DNA of 52,300 nucleotides from Pirellulales bacterium (GCA_020851115.1 JADZDJ010000030.1:1-52300), one strand, 5' to 3'. Counted from the first letter of the stretch, positions 7,568 to 16,265 are shown. The notes: generated by a model not told the origin, from the sequence alone. Numbers and translations: made by a program.

Positions 7568-9478
7568 TCACGTTTCGAAGGCCCCTAAATCTGGTGCAGC
7601 GCCCTGAAACGCGAACCCTAGACTGACGCCGGCGTCGACCAGTCGGCTATTTATTGCTAGGTGCAGGAACGAGCTAACCGGCAAGCTGCCGTCCGAGGGC
7701 CGCGGCCCTCGGGCCACCGACGAATCGAGCGAGACGAAGTCGATGGAGCCGACGCCCAGCCCATTCCAGCTATTAAAGACACTATTGACCGAGGATCCCA
7801 CGAAATCGGCCGTTGCGCCATCCAAAGAGATGTTGTTTCGGAGCACGTGCGTGGTCAAATTTTCGATCTGCCAATTTCGAGCGCCGTTCGCGTATGCGGT
7901 GCAATTATAAATATGAACACAATACCCGTTGCCGTTGGTATCGAAGCCGTTATTGCTGTTTTCCCAAGCCAGGCAGTTGGTCAGAAAGTGCGCGCCGCTA
8001 TCGCGACCAAGTTTGAAGCCGTTTCCGTCGCCTTGGAAATTTGCGTCGTTCCAAAGATTGACACCGTTGCGATACGACCATGAGTCTACGACGGTCACGG
8101 CCTGCGAGGCTTCCCATAAATCCCAGCCATCGTCCGAGTTTCCCCACGCCCGGCAACCGTGAAACCGATTGCCAGTCCCGATCGTGTAATTCAATCCGAA
8201 CCCGTCGGCGTTCTCTCCGTGCCAAGCTGCATCGTAATTCTCGTAGGAATCGCAATTCAGGAACAAGTTGTCGGAGGGAATCAGACCGTTGGTGCCGATG
8301 AGCGACATGCCGGTGGCGGCGTTCCATCGAAATGTCATGTTTTCGTAGATGTTGTGCGAGCCGTTAGTCTTCAATCCGAACGAGGAGGAATGCTCGATGG
8401 TCAGCCCTTTGAGGTGCCACCAATTGGTTTGCACCGAAACGGCTTGATAAAAGTTCGTCGGCGTGGCGGCGAAATCCAAGACGACGCGTTCGTTTTGATA
8501 CGCCCACAAGCGGATCGGGTTGTTCTCTGCGCCGGGGCGCACCAGTTGCAGCGGGGCATTGACGGAGTACGTGCCGCCCCGCACGAAGATGGTATCACCC
8601 GGATTGACCAGCCGAACCACTTTTTGCAGAGTCGCAAAGGGACGATTCAATGATCCGTCGTTGGCGTCGCTGCCATCGGTCGCGACATAGTAAGAGATTC
8701 CGGCGGCGAAGGGATTTTCAGGATTGCTTGTCAGCCGCAGCTTTACCGAACCGTTGCTGCCGGCGACGTGAAGATAGAAGACCTCGTCGCTAGCGGCATC
8801 CACGGTTATATCGTCTTTATAGCGACCCTTGCTTGTAGCGAGCTTTTGAAACTCAGCGTCGTACAGTTCGAGCCGGATGTCTTGGGTCGATCGGCCAATC
8901 CAACTTTCTGCCCGCAAACTTCCTGGATTGGAACTGGAAAATTGAAACCACTTTTCGCCCCGAATGTGCTGATTTCGGAGGAGCTTCGATTGGATCTCTC
9001 CCAACTTCACAGCGTCCGGTGTCAGGCGAAGTGTGAGTTTGTAGTTGCCCAATCCTTCGACCGCACGAACGTTGAAGGTAACGGTTTGGCCGGCTGCAAC
9101 ATGGGTGTTCATCGCGTACCCATGGACGAGCCGCGAACTACCGTCGGCAAAATAGCGGCGGAACTGCGTCCGCAAGTTGTCGTAGGTCGAAAGAGTCAGG
9201 CTGACCGTGCCGCTCCGACTTGGATTGAATTTGAAATAATCTTGGTCTCCTTCGAAGTTTCCGCAGCCGCTCGCCGTCTTTCGCAGTCCGAGCGACCCAA
9301 GATAAGTCGCCGTCGAGCGAGAATTGCCTTCTATGTCCGCGGATGCTGCCGGCAGCATGTGAGCAGCGGCGAATTGCGAGTCGTTGCGATCCGAATCGGC
9401 CGCCATCAACAGTCGGGATTCGCAGCGTTCAAAGCACGTAATTCGGAAGTGTCGGCTACGACAAGGTCGAATCGGCAT
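7568..9478 (-). CDS. Secreted right-handed beta-helix protein, pectate-lyase-like (PL9 type), LEPR-XLL start
   Basis: About 636 residues from the chosen ATG at 9478; ATG at 9613 is the alternative. The N-terminus carries the planctomycete LEPR-XLL-like motif CFERCESRLLMAAD, which marks exported giants. Next come one or two beta-sandwich pre-peptidase-like domains (DYFKFNPSRSGTVSLTLS; EVFYLHVAGSNGSVKLRL). From YYVATDGSDANDGSLNRPFA onward is a parallel beta-helix with the DUF1565-like entry, GDTIFVRGGTYSV, and a series of NGF/DGWDLWE turns resembling polysaccharide lyase family 9. It probably cleaves pectin-like or other anionic polysaccharide outside the cytoplasm. The open frame reaches 10087, but that extension runs antisense across the SRP RNA gene and is not protein-like. 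It converges with the DtxR gene. Confidence 0.75.
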   Translation of the reverse strand: MPIRPCRSRHFRITCFERCESRLLMAADSDRNDSQFAAAHMLPAASADIEGNSRSTATYLGSLGLRKTASGCGNFEGDQDYFKFNPSRSGTVSLTLSTYDNLRTQFRRYFADGSSRLVHGYAMNTHVAAGQTVTFNVRAVEGLGNYKLTLRLTPDAVKLGEIQSKLLRNQHIRGEKWFQFSSSNPGSLRAESWIGRSTQDIRLELYDAEFQKLATSKGRYKDDITVDAASDEVFYLHVAGSNGSVKLRLTSNPENPFAAGISYYVATDGSDANDGSLNRPFATLQKVVRLVNPGDTIFVRGGTYSVNAPLQLVRPGAENNPIRLWAYQNERVVLDFAATPTNFYQAVSVQTNWWHLKGLTIEHSSSFGLKTNGSHNIYENMTFRWNAATGMSLIGTNGLIPSDNLFLNCDSYENYDAAWHGENADGFGLNYTIGTGNRFHGCRAWGNSDDGWDLWEASQAVTVVDSWSYRNGVNLWNDANFQGDGNGFKLGRDSGAHFLTNCLAWENSNNGFDTNGNGYCVHIYNCTAYANGARNWQIENLTTHVLRNNISLDGATADFVGSSVNSVFNSWNGLGVGSIDFVSLDSSVARGPRPSDGSLPVSSFLHLAINSRLVDAGVSLGFAFQGAAPDLGAFET

Positions 9479-9873
9479 AACAAGGGCGCATGTCGTGGAA
9501 TGTGCGGCGCATTGCGAGCGGCATCGCCCCGGCAGCGCATGGCGCGCGGCAAATGCGACGGAATAAATCCGCGATGGAAAAGTGTGAAATGACGAAAGTC
9601 GAGGCTTTGCCATCGTACAGCCGATGGCCGACAAAACCCGGAATCGGGCTGGGGCGGAAGATTTCCCGTCCACTAGAAAGCCTAGTTTATAAAATCCACT
9701 CGTGATGGAAGGTTGAATCTCTATTTTTATTTTCCACGACCGAGATTCCGGGTCGCGTGAAAAAGGTTCGAACGAATTGGAATGTAAGCTTTCGGCGACG
9801 GGAATTTCTGGCGCTCGGCCACTGCGGTGAATCCATTCGGCGAATTTTGACCAATGAATCTCACATCGCCCCT
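9479..9873. other. Intergenic region between the beta-helix gene and ffs
   Basis: No gene is supported if the beta-helix protein starts at 9478. If it starts at 9613, the first 135 bases are coding. The remainder should contain the minus-strand promoter of the beta-helix gene. I could not pick a clear one. Confidence 0.4.
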
Positions 9874-9902
9874 TTGACCGCCAGCGATCAAAACCGTAAA
9901 AC
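9874..9902 (+). promoter_or_regulatory. Candidate promoter of the SRP RNA gene
   Basis: TTGACC (9874-9879) and TAAAAC (9897-9902) with exact 17-base spacing. Transcription would start near 9909-9911, directly at or slightly ahead of the SRP RNA stem. Confidence 0.5.
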
Positions 9903-9926
9903 TTCTTAACGGGCCTCTGGCGGTCT

Positions 9927-10026
9927 CCGATGAGAGGCCCCCGCGGTGGAGCGCTGTGAACCTGGTCAGGGGAGAAATCCAGCAGCCATAAGCAGTTACC
10001 TCTTCGTGCGGCGGGTCTCTCATCGG
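9927..10026 (+). ncRNA. ffs: Small bacterial signal recognition particle RNA (4.5S type)
   Basis: The conserved SRP apical hairpin is present at 9963-9988: GGTC, AGG, a GGA stem closing a GAAA tetraloop, TCC, then AGCAG and CC. These are the asymmetric and symmetric loops that bind Ffh. The ends pair: CCGATGAGAG (9927-9936) is the exact complement of CTCTCATCGG (10017-10026), and the stem continues inward with GCCC pairing to GGGT. Total length is about 100 bases, the usual 4.5S size. The 5' end may lie as far left as about 9910. The gene is followed by dnaX, ebfC and recR, a well-known conserved neighbourhood. The RNA with Ffh targets nascent membrane and secreted proteins to the translocon. 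Confidence 0.88.
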
Positions 10027-10101
10027 CGGCCGCGGTGTGGATATGCAGGATGAGAATCTTATTCATCTTGCATTTTGCGAATTGCATTTTGTGTGGACGA
10101 C

Positions 10102-11970
10102 ATGGCCGAGCAGAGTTTCACCGACCCAGCGGAACCACACGGCACGGTGAAGGCAGCGGAATACATCGTCGTTGCCCGGCGTTATCGGCCGCAGTCGTTT
10201 GACGAATTGATCGGGCAAGAGCACGTTGCCAAGGGCTTGGCAGCGGCGATTGCCGCTAGCCGCGTAGGGCATGCCTATCTTTTCACGGGGGCGCGCGGCA
10301 CGGGAAAAACTTCCAGCGCTCGCATCTTTGCCAAGGCGCTCAACTGCGAACGCGGCCCGACCCCTACGCCGTGCAATGAGTGCGACATCTGCCGATCGAT
10401 CACCGCAGGTGACGACATGGATGTGCTGGAAATTGACGGCGCGAGCAACCGCGGGATCGACGAGATCCGGCAGCTTCGCCAAAACGTCAATGTGCGGCCC
10501 AGCCGCGCGCGTTTTAAGGTTTACATCATCGATGAAGTTCACATGCTTACCAAGGAGGCGTTCAATGCGCTGCTCAAAACGCTGGAAGAACCTCCAGATC
10601 ATGTCAAGTTCATCTTTTGCACGACCGAGCCGGAAAAGATTCCGATCACGATTCTATCCCGCTGTCAGCGGTTCGATTTCGCCGGGATCCAAACGAGCCA
10701 GATTATTCGGCGTCTTGGGCAGATCTGTGCTGGCGAAGGCGTCCAGGCCGAACCAGAATCGCTCGAAATTCTCGCCCGCCGCGCAGCCGGTTCCATGCGC
10801 GATAGCCAATCGCTGCTCGAGCAACTGCTGGCATTCGGTTCACAGCAAATTACCGTCTCCGACGTGCATCGCTTGCTGGGAACGGCTGGAAGCGAGCGCA
10901 TCGCACAGATCGTCGTCCAATTGATCGCGCGCAATTCGGCTGGAGCGATCACGGAACTCGACCAAGCGATTGGCCAGGGCGTCGACGTCGGCCAACTGCT
11001 CGATCAAATGCTTGGCTACTTCCGCGACATTATGGCAACCGCCGTCGGCTGCCAGCCGGAGTCGCTATTGCACGTTTCGGCCAGCGAGCAATCTGCCGTG
11101 CAATCGGCAGCCAAGCAACTGGGGCTTGAAACCATCTTGGCGATCTTGCAGATCCTCGATCACACGCTGTCGCGACTGAAATATGTCACGTATCCGCGGA
11201 CGGTGGCGGAACTGGGGTTGGTGCGGATTTGTCAATTGGAAGATCTCGACGCACTGTCGCAGTTGATTGCACAATTGCGCCAAGGAGCGCCGTTGTCAGA
11301 GGCTTCGCCGGGGGCCGGCGCAATGCCGGCTGCAAAAAAAAAGTATGAGCCTTCCGTAATTCCACCTACGACCTCCGCGTCATCTACACAAAATGGCACT
11401 GCAACTGGCGGCCATGCTTCGTCCAGTCTCAAGCCGTGCCCGTCAGGCGGCGGTATCCACCATGAACTGCACGAGCCTGCCCTTGAATCTTCGCTTCCCG
11501 TCGGGCGCGATTCAGTTGAATTGCCGAGTGTCCAACCTGCGAATTTGGATTTGACTCCCGAAACGGCGCTATTACTGTGGCGCGAGTCGGCTGCACGATT
11601 GGGCGGTTTGGCAGCGGATAATGCCCTTCAGGCGACGATGGCATCTGTCGTGCCGCCTAATCAACTGGTCGTATCCTTTCCGAAGAAGTATAATTTTGCC
11701 AAGCAACTTTGCGAACGGCCAGATACGATGCGACAATTGTTGGAGGTGCTGTCGCAAAATGCTCTTGGTCAAGTGCGATTGACTTTGCAAGTAGCCGACG
11801 ATGGCCCAGTGGAGCCTGTCGAGCCGGCGCGAGTGTCAAGCACGCGCCAACGGCTATTTGAAGTCTGCCGTCAGCCGTTTGTTCGGCGTACTATGGAAGT
11901 GTTCGATGCGGTCGCCGAGCGACTGGAGGAACCAGGAGTCAGGAATCAAGGGTCGGGAGTCAGGAATTAA
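10102..11970 (+). CDS. dnaX: DNA polymerase III subunits gamma and tau
   Basis: About 622 residues. The N-terminus has VVARRYRPQSFDELIGQEHV, then Walker A (GARGTGKTS), the zinc module with cysteines in LNCERG and CNECDIC, Walker B (YIIDEVHML), the SRC motif (ILSRCQRFDF) and the sensor region AGSMRDSQSLLEQ. It is the clamp-loader ATPase that opens the beta clamp and tethers polymerase. A Pro/Ala/Ser-rich linker at about residues 405-470 separates the ATPase from the C-terminal tau part. The ATG at 10102 is chosen. The frame opens at 10075 with TTG. The last residues read GVRN-QGS-GVRN and come from a filler repeat that runs into the stop codon. A slippery run of nine A bases near 11334 might allow the short gamma form by frameshifting. 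Confidence 0.93.
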   Translation: MAEQSFTDPAEPHGTVKAAEYIVVARRYRPQSFDELIGQEHVAKGLAAAIAASRVGHAYLFTGARGTGKTSSARIFAKALNCERGPTPTPCNECDICRSITAGDDMDVLEIDGASNRGIDEIRQLRQNVNVRPSRARFKVYIIDEVHMLTKEAFNALLKTLEEPPDHVKFIFCTTEPEKIPITILSRCQRFDFAGIQTSQIIRRLGQICAGEGVQAEPESLEILARRAAGSMRDSQSLLEQLLAFGSQQITVSDVHRLLGTAGSERIAQIVVQLIARNSAGAITELDQAIGQGVDVGQLLDQMLGYFRDIMATAVGCQPESLLHVSASEQSAVQSAAKQLGLETILAILQILDHTLSRLKYVTYPRTVAELGLVRICQLEDLDALSQLIAQLRQGAPLSEASPGAGAMPAAKKKYEPSVIPPTTSASSTQNGTATGGHASSSLKPCPSGGGIHHELHEPALESSLPVGRDSVELPSVQPANLDLTPETALLLWRESAARLGGLAADNALQATMASVVPPNQLVVSFPKKYNFAKQLCERPDTMRQLLEVLSQNALGQVRLTLQVADDGPVEPVEPARVSSTRQRLFEVCRQPFVRRTMEVFDAVAERLEEPGVRNQGSGVRN

Positions 11971-12005
11971 CGTCTGCGTCGTTCGCGCGTCACGGAGAGT
12001 CATCG

Positions 12006-12377
12006 GTGTTCAAAGGTCTAACCAATCTCGCGTCGCTCATCAAGCAGGCTCAACAGGTCGGTAGCCGCATCCAGGCCGTCAACGAGGAATTGAAGGGCAA
12101 GCGAGCCACCGGCGCGGCTGGGGGCGGTATGGTCGAATGCGAAGTTGATGGCCTCGGTCAAGTCCTGCGCGTAACGATCGACCCGGCACTAATCGATAGC
12201 AAAGACCGTGAACTGATCGAAGACCTGGTTCCGGCTGCGGTCAATGCGGCAGTGGCCAAATCGAAGGAAATCCACGCCGAGGCTCTCCGCAGCTTGACGG
12301 GTGGGCTGAATCTTCCAGGCCTGCAGGAAGTATTAGGGGCTAGCGAAGATGGAGAAGAAAATAGCGATGGACATTGA
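12006..12377 (+). CDS. YbaB/EbfC family nucleoid-associated protein
   Basis: A 123-residue DNA-binding protein that forms a tweezer-like dimer. The N-terminus MFKGLTNLASLIKQAQQV is the usual amphipathic start. GGGMVECEVDGLGQVLRVTIDP is the beta-sheet signature, and the C-terminal helix EDLVPAAVNAAVAKSKE is conserved. The start is GTG at 12006. It sits between dnaX and recR, the classic order, and these are probably co-transcribed. The role is nucleoid organisation and a link to recombination repair. Confidence 0.9.
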   Translation: MFKGLTNLASLIKQAQQVGSRIQAVNEELKGKRATGAAGGGMVECEVDGLGQVLRVTIDPALIDSKDRELIEDLVPAAVNAAVAKSKEIHAEALRSLTGGLNLPGLQEVLGASEDGEENSDGH

Positions 12378-12415
12378 GCATTGAGCGCTGAGCGGCAGAA
12401 TCAGACCAATGCTCA
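12375..12415. repeat. Inverted repeat overlapping the ebfC stop
   Basis: TGAGCATTG (12375-12383, containing the stop codon) is the exact reverse complement of CAATGCTCA (12407-12415). The interval repeats GAGC(A/G) several times and belongs to the short degenerate filler repeats common between genes here. There is no T-run, so termination is uncertain. Confidence 0.4.
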
Positions 12416-12456
12416 TGACTCATCGTTCTTGATAGCTCATACAGCTAAGCGTTGAA

Positions 12457-13050
12457 TTGATCACTGAATCTGTCTCCAAATTGATCGATCAGCTCGTCAA
12501 GCTGCCTGGCATCGGCCGGAAGAGCGCGGAGCGGATCACTTATCATCTGCTGCGCGTCTCGAAAGGCGAGGCGCTCGAGCTGGCGGACGCGATTCGAGAT
12601 GTCAAAGAGAATGTCCGCTACTGCAAAACTTGCTATAATTTGTCCGAAGCCGATCAATGCACTATTTGTAGTGACTCGCGGCGCGATCGGCAACTGTTGT
12701 GTGTGGTCGAACAGCCGCGCGACTTGATTGCCCTGGAGTCGGCTGGCACGTACAAAGGTTTGTACCATGTGCTGCTCGGTCGAATTGCGCCTCTGGAAGG
12801 CATCGGGCCGGACCAACTTACGATCGAACCGCTGGTGAGCCGAATTCGTAATGGTCAATTCAAGGAGGTCATCATGGCGACCAATCCGACACTGGAAGGG
12901 GATGGTACATCCCTCTATATCACTCATCAGCTAGCTGAATTGCCCGTCCAAATTACTCGCTTGGCGCGCGGCATAACCAGCGGCAGTGTGTTAGAATTCG
13001 CTAATAAGGAAATTTTGGCCGATGCCCTAGCCGGGCGGCAGAAATTTTGA
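12457..13050 (+). CDS. recR: Recombination mediator protein RecR
   Basis: A 197-residue protein that with RecO and RecF loads RecA onto gapped DNA. It shows the helix-hairpin-helix part (LVKLPGIGRKSAERI), the four-cysteine zinc finger (CKTC and CTIC), and the Toprim domain with CVVEQPRDLIALE and ATNPTLEGDGTSLY. Length is normal. The start is a TTG at 12457, since no ATG or GTG in frame gives a correct N-terminus. The Shine-Dalgarno is poor (GCTAAG region). Together with ffs, dnaX and ebfC upstream this is a conserved housekeeping block. Confidence 0.95.
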   Translation: MITESVSKLIDQLVKLPGIGRKSAERITYHLLRVSKGEALELADAIRDVKENVRYCKTCYNLSEADQCTICSDSRRDRQLLCVVEQPRDLIALESAGTYKGLYHVLLGRIAPLEGIGPDQLTIEPLVSRIRNGQFKEVIMATNPTLEGDGTSLYITHQLAELPVQITRLARGITSGSVLEFANKEILADALAGRQKF

Positions 13051-13144
13051 CGCGGTGTGGTAGACTTAAACGTGTTCGTGGTCCATCGAAAAATGAACCA
13101 CTGACAGCATACCAATACGAAGCTCAAACTTCTCAATTCTTACC

Positions 13145-14740
13145 ATGCGACTTTCCTTCGGACAAGAAATGCGAATGGCCCAGAAGCAGATTCTGGCGCC
13201 GCGCATGATTCAGTCGATGGAAATCCTGCAGTTGCCAATTCTGGCGCTGGAGGAGCGCATCGAGCAGGAAATTCAAGAAAACGAAGTGCTTGACGTCTTG
13301 GACCAAGATCCCGACCTGCCGGACGAAGCAGGAGAAAAGGAAAACCCCGATGCACCGACGATGGACGAGCGCGAGTTGGTCGTGGATGAAGGCAAAGACA
13401 ACGCCGAAGATTTCGAGCGACTGATGCAAATGGACGAGCAGTTCCCCGACCATTTCGAGGAACGCTCGCGCCCATCGGCCGCTCGCTTGGAAGAAGAGGG
13501 CGAGCGCAAGCACGACGCGATGGCCAACGCGGTCGATCGGCCGGAATCGCTCCACGACTACGTCCACCATCAATTGAGCTGGTTCGAACTCGATGAACCG
13601 CTGCGGCGAATTTGCGAACGCATAATCTATAATCTCGACGACAACGGCTATTTTCACGGCCGCCTCGAAGAGATGCTCGACCCCGACGCTCCGTCGGACC
13701 AATTGGACTTAGCCAAGAAAGCGCTGACGATCGTTCAAAAACTCGATCCACCTGGAGTTGCCGCACGTAATGCGGAGGAGTGCTTATTGCTGCAACTGAC
13801 GCCAGGAATGGAGTATTACGAAGAACTCAACACGATTATCGGCAACCATCTGGAAGATTTGGAGCACAATCGGTTACCGCAGATTCAACGGAAGACCGGC
13901 TACTCGATCGAGCTGATTAAAGAGACGGTCGAGCACTTGCGAAAGCTGAACCCTCGACCTGGCGCAGCATTCACGCCGACATTGGTTCAAGCGGTGCACC
14001 CCGATGTCTTCGTCGATGTCGATGAGGGCAAATACAAAGTGCGACTCGAAGACGGACGCACGCCGAACTTGTTCATCAGCCCCTACTATCGCAAGCTACT
14101 CATGAGCGGCGAAGCAGACGAAAAGACACGCGAATACATCAAGCGAAAGATCAATTCGGCCCAGTGGCTGATCGAAGCGATCGAGCAGCGCCGCAGCACG
14201 CTCACCAAAGTTGCGCAAGCGATTGTCGATCATCAAACGGAGTTTTTGAACAAAGGCCCCGAGTCAATCGAGCCGCTGAAAATGCAACAAATCGCCGATA
14301 AGGTCGGCGTGCACGTCACCACGGTCAGCCGGGCCGTCGACGACAAATGGATTCAGACTCCCCGCGGCATTTTCCCGTTGAAACGATTTTTCGTCGGCGG
14401 CACCGTCAGCGCCGACGGCGAAGAAGTCGCCTGGGACACGGTGCGGATGAAGCTGCAAGAGATTATCGACAAGGAGGATAAGAGCAACCCGCTGTCGGAC
14501 GACGATCTGGTCGTCGAACTTGGCAGACACGGCCTCACGGTTGCTCGCCGCACCGTGACAAAGTACCGCAAGGCGATGGATATTCCCTCATCCCGCCAGC
14601 GCCGCGATTGGACGGCAACGCCTTCGACCAAGGTTGCAGATCGAGAATGCCTCGATCGCGGCGGCAGTCCCGAAATCGCCCCAACCAACGACTCGGCTGC
14701 CAAGCCTTTAGATTCGTGCATCACTCCACCTGCCGAATAG
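13145..14740 (+). CDS. rpoN: RNA polymerase sigma-54 factor
   Basis: A 531-residue sigma-54. Region I is a glutamine- and leucine-rich start (QKQILAPRMIQSMEILQLP) that interacts with activator ATPases. An acidic region II follows at about residues 45-125. The core-binding domain contains the LDPPGVAARNAEECLLLQL motif. The C-terminus has the helix-turn-helix (VHVTTVSRAVDDKW) and the diagnostic RpoN box (ARRTVTKYRK) that reads the -24 element. A tail of about 35 residues after the RpoN box is non-conserved. An NtrC-type activator that could use it is encoded at 20718-22121. Confidence 0.95.
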   Translation: MRLSFGQEMRMAQKQILAPRMIQSMEILQLPILALEERIEQEIQENEVLDVLDQDPDLPDEAGEKENPDAPTMDERELVVDEGKDNAEDFERLMQMDEQFPDHFEERSRPSAARLEEEGERKHDAMANAVDRPESLHDYVHHQLSWFELDEPLRRICERIIYNLDDNGYFHGRLEEMLDPDAPSDQLDLAKKALTIVQKLDPPGVAARNAEECLLLQLTPGMEYYEELNTIIGNHLEDLEHNRLPQIQRKTGYSIELIKETVEHLRKLNPRPGAAFTPTLVQAVHPDVFVDVDEGKYKVRLEDGRTPNLFISPYYRKLLMSGEADEKTREYIKRKINSAQWLIEAIEQRRSTLTKVAQAIVDHQTEFLNKGPESIEPLKMQQIADKVGVHVTTVSRAVDDKWIQTPRGIFPLKRFFVGGTVSADGEEVAWDTVRMKLQEIIDKEDKSNPLSDDDLVVELGRHGLTVARRTVTKYRKAMDIPSSRQRRDWTATPSTKVADRECLDRGGSPEIAPTNDSAAKPLDSCITPPAE

Positions 14741-15003
14741 CCGTTCTGTTGCGAATCGATCGAATCGCGCTTCGTCCGGTCGTCACGGAACGGTAATCGC
14801 CGATTCGTCAACAGTGGGCGACGACGGGAAGGATCTTGGGCTTGCTCGATGCTCGTATGGATCGCGAGCGAATCGTCCATTGCTAACCTTAGCGCGAATC
14901 AGAAGACACCGACGCCACATGGACCTCTGTCGCTTGGCGGAGCATTGTTTGAGGCCCATCGACAACGGAATACGCCCACTTCGGATGCTGTTCGAATCAC
15001 CGC

Positions 15004-15639
15004 TCAAATCGATTCAATATGAATTGCTCGCCTCCGGCGTTCCGCTCGGCAAGCGCCATCGATCAGGTCGGCCACTTGTTTGATTTGGTCGATGCCTCGA
15101 AGCCGTAGCATCGGGTTCGTGCGATCGCTCGAATGAATCGCGAGCGTGCCGATGCCGAGCATTCGTTCGACCAGGCCTTGTTCGACCGTTACGTCGTCGA
15201 TGTCGATGACTTCAATTCGATCGGTCACTCGGCCGAGCAAGCCGCGCTCGTGGAAGAGACGAAAAGTAGTGAGGCGATATCGCAAGCTGAGGCGTTGGTA
15301 AGCGAGCCACAATCCCAGCGCTCCATAGAGCACAACCCCGCCCAGTAAAACTGCCAACCAAGCTTTCCAGGCATTTGACAAGCAATAGACGGCGAGAACC
15401 GACAGAAATACCAGAACGTCGAGTGCCAAAAACGGCGCAAGCAATTCTTTCGGTGAATAGCTATCGCTCCACAGATCTTCTTCCGGCGGCGGTTGGCGGC
15501 CGCGACGGACGCCGGCTTGGAGGCGGTCGCCGGTGCCAGGGTGGTTGTCGTGCGCCGTCGACTCGCTCAACGGCCTCCCGCAATGGGGGCAGAATGCGTC
15601 GCTTGGGTCAGCGGCGTGATTGCAATGCTGGCATTTCAT
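15004..15639 (-). CDS. PH-domain (DUF304/bPH2) membrane protein with N-terminal zinc ribbon
   Basis: About 211 residues. The first 20 residues contain CQHC and CPHC, a zinc ribbon. Two membrane helices follow (LLAPFLALDVLVFLSVLAVYCL and AWLAVLLGGVVLYGALGLWLAY). The C-terminal half is a bacterial PH domain of the DUF304 type, with YRLTTFRLFHERGLL, IEVIDIDDVTVEQGLVERMLGIGTL and a terminal QIKQVADLID. Such proteins sit in the cytoplasmic membrane and their roles are poorly defined. The start at ATG 15639 puts the ribbon at the N-terminus. In-frame ATGs at 15654 and 15672 are possible. Confidence 0.8.
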   Translation of the reverse strand: MKCQHCNHAADPSDAFCPHCGRPLSESTAHDNHPGTGDRLQAGVRRGRQPPPEEDLWSDSYSPKELLAPFLALDVLVFLSVLAVYCLSNAWKAWLAVLLGGVVLYGALGLWLAYQRLSLRYRLTTFRLFHERGLLGRVTDRIEVIDIDDVTVEQGLVERMLGIGTLAIHSSDRTNPMLRLRGIDQIKQVADLIDGACRAERRRRAIHIESI

Positions 15640-15788
15640 AAGTCGCAGTTCCATCAGCGAATTCATCGGCAAACGGCAGCGATGGGCATGATCGAAGGTT
15701 CAAGATTCAGACACCGGTCTAGCAGGCAACGATCAGCACCCCTGCTATCCACTCGCTATGCCGCCATCTCATGTTGTATAGTACACTC

Positions 15789-16259
15789 ATGCGTTGCCCC
15801 TATTGTCGCGTGGACAATGACAAAGTGATCGACTCGCGTGCCGGACAGGATGGCTTTGCCATCCGCCGTCGACGCGAATGTGTCCGTTGCGCTCGGCGAT
15901 TCACGACGTACGAACGGGTCGAGGAGCCTATCTTGAGTGTCGTCAAAAAAGCTGGCATCCGCGAGCCGTTCGACCGCGAAAAGCTCAAGTCCGGTTTGCA
16001 AAAGGCCCTTTGGAAGCGACCCTTTGGCGAAGATCAGATTGAAGCCATTATCGCTGCCGTCGAAAACGACGTGTTTACAACCTTTGAAACCGAAGTCGAT
16101 AGCGCCTATCTAGGAAACATGCTGATGCAACAGTTGCGCCAACTCGATCAAGTTGCCTACGTGCGCTTCGCCAGTGTGTATCGGCAGTTCCAAGACATCC
16201 GCGACTTTGTGCAAGAAGTGCAGCCGATTCTGGCGGAAGCAAAGCATACTCCCAAGTGA
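15789..16259 (+). CDS. nrdR: Transcriptional repressor NrdR
   Basis: A 156-residue repressor of ribonucleotide reductase genes. The N-terminal zinc finger is MRCPYC with DSR, then RRRECVRC and RRFTTYERVE. An ATP-cone follows, starting VVKKAGIREPFDREKL, that senses ATP/dATP. SAYLGNMLMQQLRQLDQVAYVRFASVYR is the conserved C-terminal part. The ATG at 15789 gives the canonical MRCPYC start. The gene converges with moaC, with six bases between stops. No nrd gene is in the window. Confidence 0.95.
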   Translation: MRCPYCRVDNDKVIDSRAGQDGFAIRRRRECVRCARRFTTYERVEEPILSVVKKAGIREPFDREKLKSGLQKALWKRPFGEDQIEAIIAAVENDVFTTFETEVDSAYLGNMLMQQLRQLDQVAYVRFASVYRQFQDIRDFVQEVQPILAEAKHTPK

Positions 16260-16265
16260 TGCTTG

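Noticed and set aside
8768-9592. 274-codon plus-strand ORF
   Set aside because: Antisense to the beta-helix protein; no motif.
9735-9785. tRNA-like GGTTCGAA sequence
   Set aside because: No acceptor, D or anticodon stems could be folded around it.
9614-10087. N-terminal extension of the minus-strand beta-helix ORF up to 10087
   Set aside because: It lies antisense to the SRP RNA gene, has no signal peptide or family-like sequence, and the LEPR-XLL start is far downstream.
15765-15795. Possible NrdR box upstream of nrdR (TTGTATAGTACAC)
   Set aside because: It lacks the paired 16-bp palindromic boxes with proper spacing that define NrdR sites.
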